Source: Manis javanica
Lineage: Eukaryota; Chordata; Mammalia; Pholidota; Manidae
Length of the DNA: 64,000 nucleotides
Assembly (NCBI RefSeq): GCF_040802235.1
Contig: NC_133166.1
Span: 3,596,001-3,660,000, forward strand
Direction of reading: 5' to 3'
Shown here: piece after piece, positions 59,944 to 64,000 of the stretch
Layout: each line of letters opens with the position of its first letter
How positions within the stretch are numbered: the first letter of the stretch is position 1
Notes under the pieces: model-generated
The model's database searches: none
Seen by the model: only the letters and a program-made list of their open reading frames with translations
What the model was told of the DNA's origin: nothing
Program-made: the position numbers and the translations under genes

Positions 59944-62250
59944 AAAACTTTCACCTTCACCTGGACAGACCCCATATCTCTGTTCATCCAACAACTCACA
60001 CGGACAGCTCTTCCCAAGGATTTCAAGACAGCACCCGCTTCTGTGGCCAAGGACTGCAGAAAGACCTCCAATCTCTCAAACTTGCCCCTAGCTGCCTGAT
60101 CCAATATGTGCATGACCTCTCGCTCTGCAGTCCCTCAATAAATGGTTCTATATCCCACACTATGTCCTTTCCTATATTCTGGGGGAAAAGGGATACTGTG
60201 TATCAGAACACAAAGCTCAACTAGTACAGCAAAAGGTCACTCACACTGCTCTTGACCTCACCCCTACCATTGCTGCACACCCACTTTCAGAAAACAAGCT
60301 ATTACTAATCTCCCTTTCCCCACCACAGAGCAAGATCTTCTTTCCTTCCTGTTGCCTCTAAGCTCTTTTAGACTCTGGATCCCAAATTTCTCACTCATTG
60401 CAAAACCCCTTTACGAGGCCTCACATGGGGATCCCTAAGAAAGGGTGCCAGAAGCAGACCTAATTCCTGCTTCTTTCTGGGCCCTTACGCAAGCACTTTT
60501 CAAGGCACCTGCTTGGACTCTGCCTAATCCTAATACCTTTCTTTCTATTTTTAACCAGCAAAAAGAGACAAGCATTAGAGCTACTCACAAAATCAAACAG
60601 GGACTCCCTCATGCCTGTTGCCTATCCATCCAAACAACTTAACCTTGTGGTAAGAGGCTGGCCTCTCTGATTACAGGTCCTCATGTCAACTGCGCTCCAT
60701 ATCCCTGAAGCCCAAACCATTGCCGTCCACCAGCCCCTGCAAATACACTCTTCACACAAACTGTTTGACCTTCACAGCCACCAGCTCTAACACTTATCTC
60801 TGCAGCCTGAGTCCAGGTCTTACACTCTCAACTTCTACAACCTTCAGTTACCTTCTGCAGCTCTTCCGTCCCAAACCTGCCACCCTCCAGTACCTAACTG
60901 CCCAGACTCCCCTCCATGGTATGAGGGCAACAAACACCTTGATTTCACTCTCCACCGCTTACAACCTGAGAACATATTCCGGGGTCTCCTTACTGCTTCA
61001 CTGATGGAAGTGCTTCAAAGGCCACCCCCCCGAGGCAGGGTCACCATCATTGAGTTCTATCATGACAGTCAATCTTCCTCCCCTCCCCGAGAAGTAATCG
61101 AGGTGGCAGCCCTCACTGCAGGCACGACTCACAGCATGCAGGACCTATCACACTAACCAGAGCTCTTGCTCTGGCAAAAGGTAAAACTATCAACATCTAT
61201 ATAGACTCCAAATACACATTATAATATTCTGCATTCAAAGGCCCAGATCTGGCAGACAAGAGGATTCCTAACAGCAAAAAACACCTCTATACAAAATGGA
61301 CTCCTAATTCAAGATCTCCTCGTGGCAGCACTTCTATTCCATAGAGCTGCTGTCGTTCATTGCAAGGGCCATCAAAGACCCAACTCACAGGATAAAAATC
61401 TGGGACAAGTCATTCATGGAAATAATGAGGCCGACAGAGGTAGCAAAACAAGCAGCTGCCAACCCTCTCCCCATTCCCTGCTTCCTGTTCCCTCTTATTC
61501 CCTTGTATTCACCCCAATAATTAGCTCTTCTCAAAGCACAGAGGACACTCCAAGAAGGATAATGATGGTTCCTCTGTGGAAAACTTGTCCTCCTGAAGCC
61601 TTACAAAATAACTTCCTGTCACCTTTCCATGACCAGTGCCATGCCAGGTCATTCCCTCGGCTCCAGTTCCCACAGACCCACATACATCTCTCCTGGTCTT
61701 AGGACCTCCCTACAAAAATTATCACCCAGTGTTCCATAGGCCAAACCACCAACCCTCCAAGCAACCTCAGGCCTCCTCCCTTCCCTACCCATCAGTTCTG
61801 GATTCCCTCCCTGGCACTGACTGGCAAACAGACTTTACGCATATGCCTCCTGTAAAGAAACAGAGATGCCTCCTTGTCCCGGATGACACCTTCATCGGAT
61901 GGATAGAGGCCTTTCCTACATCAAAAAACGATCCTCCACTGCAGCACACAGCCTACTCACCGAAATCATCTCCCACTTCGGATTCCAATCTCTAGCCAAG
62001 CTCATGATGGACCTGAATTCACCTCACAGACCACCCAACAGGTGGCCTCTGCCCTAAAAATAACCTGGAAGTTCCACATCCCATATCGACCCCAATTCTA
62101 AAGCAAGGTAGAGAAGGCAAATCACCTCCAACAGAGCCTAACCAAGTTTTCCCTCCCCAGGCATTTGGATTGGACTAAGCTCCTACCCTTAGCCCTTTTT
62201 AAACTCAGGTCTCTCCCCGGCACACCTCTTATGCTCAGCCCTTTAAAGGG
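59944..62250 (+). pseudogene. class I ERV pol remnant, copy B
   Basis: Begins inside RT, slightly upstream of the copy A fragment, directly after the AT tract. The RT catalytic box reads YVHD near 60,095, so its first aspartate is lost. RNase H-like sequence runs about 60,965-61,450 and the integrase zinc finger and catalytic core about 61,500-62,150 (WQTDF near 61,812). Frameshifts are frequent. The element is joined to env after a deletion of about 1 kb matching 17,735-18,755 of copy A, which removes the end of pol and the front of env. Non-functional. Confidence 0.88.
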
Positions 62251-62259
62251 GATGCAATT

Positions 62260-63660
62260 CCCCTCTGCAAATACACCGCTCAGCTTCTCTCACCCTCTGA
62301 TCCCCGCAATACTTACCATCTGGGAACTCTCTTACAGGTATCTGGGTACACTTCCTTCCAAGGCAGTCTAAATTCCAAAACATCTATCTATTGCCAAGAC
62401 AGAGGAAAAGACCTCCTACCCCACAGAGAGGCCCAAGAGTACAAATATTTCAACACCTACTGGCAGAATCTTCCTAAACCAAAAGTTCCCTGCTCTTAGC
62501 CAAGAGAGTCCTACTCTGTTGAAACCAGCCTCACCTTCTCCCCTTGACAGCGGGAGCTTTTAGCTCCTCCTTCCATGTATGGCATAAGAGGCAGTCCGAC
62601 ATTTACTCCCTAAGCCACCCCCAGACCTCCTCCTCTTATCTCAGTTTGATCCATAGGATGCCTTTTCTTGGAAACAGGCATCTTTTGGGTGTGCAGAGAC
62701 AAGGCATACCTTTGCTTACTAACCAACTGGGTGGAGTCTGTACACTGGCCTCCACTTTCCACCCTTTCCTTAGCAACAAATGATCTACCCTTCCCCATAT
62801 CCCCCAAAGCCCATGTCAGGGCACAACACACCATACAGCTAGTCCCCTTAACAGACGCCTTGGGAATAATCATGGGCACTGGGACACAGATCTGGGCCCT
62901 AGGTGTCTCTTTGTCAGAGTTCACCACGTTGTCCAAAAAACTCACTGTAGAACTCAAAGAGGTATCCAACCAACTGGGACACTTTCAAAATCTAGTGGAC
63001 TGCCTGGCTTCAGTCATCCTCCAAAACCACAGAGGCCTTGATCTCCTGACAGCTTCTCAGGCCAGCCTATGTGCCCTGCTTCAAGGCCACTGCTGCTGTT
63101 ACCCCAACAAATCCGACCTCATCAGTGATGAGGCAAAACGCCTCCGTGAGCAAGATTCCAAACTTCTCGACGGCTCTACTAATAACCCATTTCCCCTTCC
63201 TCTTTATTGGATTCTACCTCTCCAGGCCCCACTAACCTTTATCACCCACCTCCTTCTTTTCCTTGCCTGCCTAATTAACCTGTTCCAAAGATTTTTAAAG
63301 GATCAAACGGCGGCCATCTCCCAGGCAACTACTCAAGAACACCTACAAATGGCCTTCCTGCTTCAAAATATCAGAAAACACCCCCTTGTCACCCCCTCTC
63401 GGCAGGAAGTAGCCAAGAAAAGAACGTTTACCCATCTTGATATACCCCCTTTAGAGCCAGGAAAGATACAGGTCAGAAAAGAGTACTGCCTTTTTGAAAA
63501 AGCCCACCCACCGTCTCAGAGAGACCTAGTTTCATCTTACTCAGGCTGCACGCATTCCCTGGAGGACACGTCAGCAAGCCACAAGCCCACCTTTTCCCCA
63601 GCCCATCCCCTCAAGAGCCTGCCACAAAAACCTGGCCATAAAAAGCCCCTTAGCCTATAA
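62260..63660 (+). pseudogene. class I ERV env remnant with 330-codon open frame, copy B
   Basis: The surface subunit is mostly missing because of the deletion. From 62,668 to 63,660 a single frame is open, though its first codons do not correspond to a natural env start. It holds the end of the surface subunit and the whole transmembrane subunit: the LQNHRGLDLL block near 63,020, an intact CX6CC motif near 63,070, a hydrophobic membrane anchor near 63,215-63,285 and a long tail that runs into the LTR. Copy A is frameshifted in this region. No signal peptide; I infer it makes no envelope. Confidence 0.82.
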
Positions 63661-63765
63661 GAGACGCCTTCTTTGTTCTGGTCACTAGAACAGAGGGGTC
63701 CCTCTCAGGTTCAGCAATAAACCTGCTTGGACTGTGCAGTTTGTGTCCCTTCTTTTCCTTTTAAT
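63425..63765 (+). repeat. 3' LTR of class I ERV, copy B
   Basis: Contains a TATA-like 'ccataaaaagcccc' near 63,637 and AATAAA at 63,716-63,721. Collinear with 19,895-20,240; the sequence beyond about 63,765 is the same host flank as in copy A. Confidence 0.65.
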
Positions 63766-64000
63766 ATTTATGCTATAATAAAATGTAATCGTTTTCATTA
63801 GTTGGAAAAAAATTCCATTTGTCCTGCACTTTTTGAAGGCTATTTCATGATATATATCATTCTGTGGTGACAGTTTCTTGTTTTTCTCCATTAATACTTC
63901 CAATTTTCATTCCAGAATTTTTCTTTCATAGTTTCAAGCAAGAAGTCTGCTGTGTTTACCTTTATTTAAGATCAGTTATTCTAAAGGGCAGGTGGCTATG
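63766..64000. other. flank shared with copy A
   Basis: Matches 20,241-20,475 ('gctatttcatgatatatatc' in both). No gene. Confidence 0.8.

Larger units (their letters stand above)
33740..64000 (+). repeat. segmental duplication, copy B
   Basis: Second copy of the 9,265-20,475 block, in the same orientation, about 24.5 kb downstream. It is much longer because it holds two roughly 8 kb composite L1 insertions and retains about 3.1 kb deleted from copy A. It continues past the window edge: 63,960-64,000 still matches 20,430-20,470. Confidence 0.9.

Overview
The window is nuclear DNA of a placental mammal. The evidence is a cluster of intronless class II (tetrapod-type) olfactory receptor genes embedded in AT-rich sequence with LINE-1, MIR, MER20-like and Tigger-like repeats and endogenous retroviruses. 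I see no Alu, B1/B2, bovine or carnivore tRNA-derived SINE in 64 kb; the only SINEs are old MIRs. That fits a SINE-poor mammal with recently active L1, but I cannot name the species.

Layout: 1-9,260 holds one intact OR gene (family 5-like, + strand) among old repeats. Positions 9,265-20,475 are copy A of a tandem segmental duplication: an intact OR5L-like gene (- strand) and a 5'-truncated class I ERV (pol-env-LTR). Positions 20,480-33,735 hold old L1 pieces, an OR pseudogene fragment, a second intact OR5L-like gene (- strand) and DNA transposon relics. From 33,740 to the window end runs copy B of the duplication: a frameshifted OR5L pseudogene, two full-length L1 insertions that are absent from copy A, and the matching class I ERV.

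The most striking feature is that both full-length L1s in copy B (37,299-45,780 and 47,123-55,148) carry the same roughly 1.8 kb non-L1 tail beyond their own A-rich end. The tail holds the end of a betaretrovirus-like integrase, a fragment of env encoding the transmembrane subunit, a polypurine tract and an LTR that stops at its polyadenylation site. Each composite ends in a terminal poly(A) and lies in its own target-site duplication. Copy A preserves both empty sites. This is an L1 lineage that captured an ERV 3' end by 3' transduction and copied the chimera repeatedly. A third, 5'-truncated copy holding only the ERV tail end lies at 9,836-10,308.

Functionally, the three intact receptors would act as odorant GPCRs in olfactory sensory neurons. 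Everything else I recognise is retroelement or transposon sequence. The segmental duplication accounts for the repeated OR5L locus, and the composite L1s account for most of the size difference between copies A and B.
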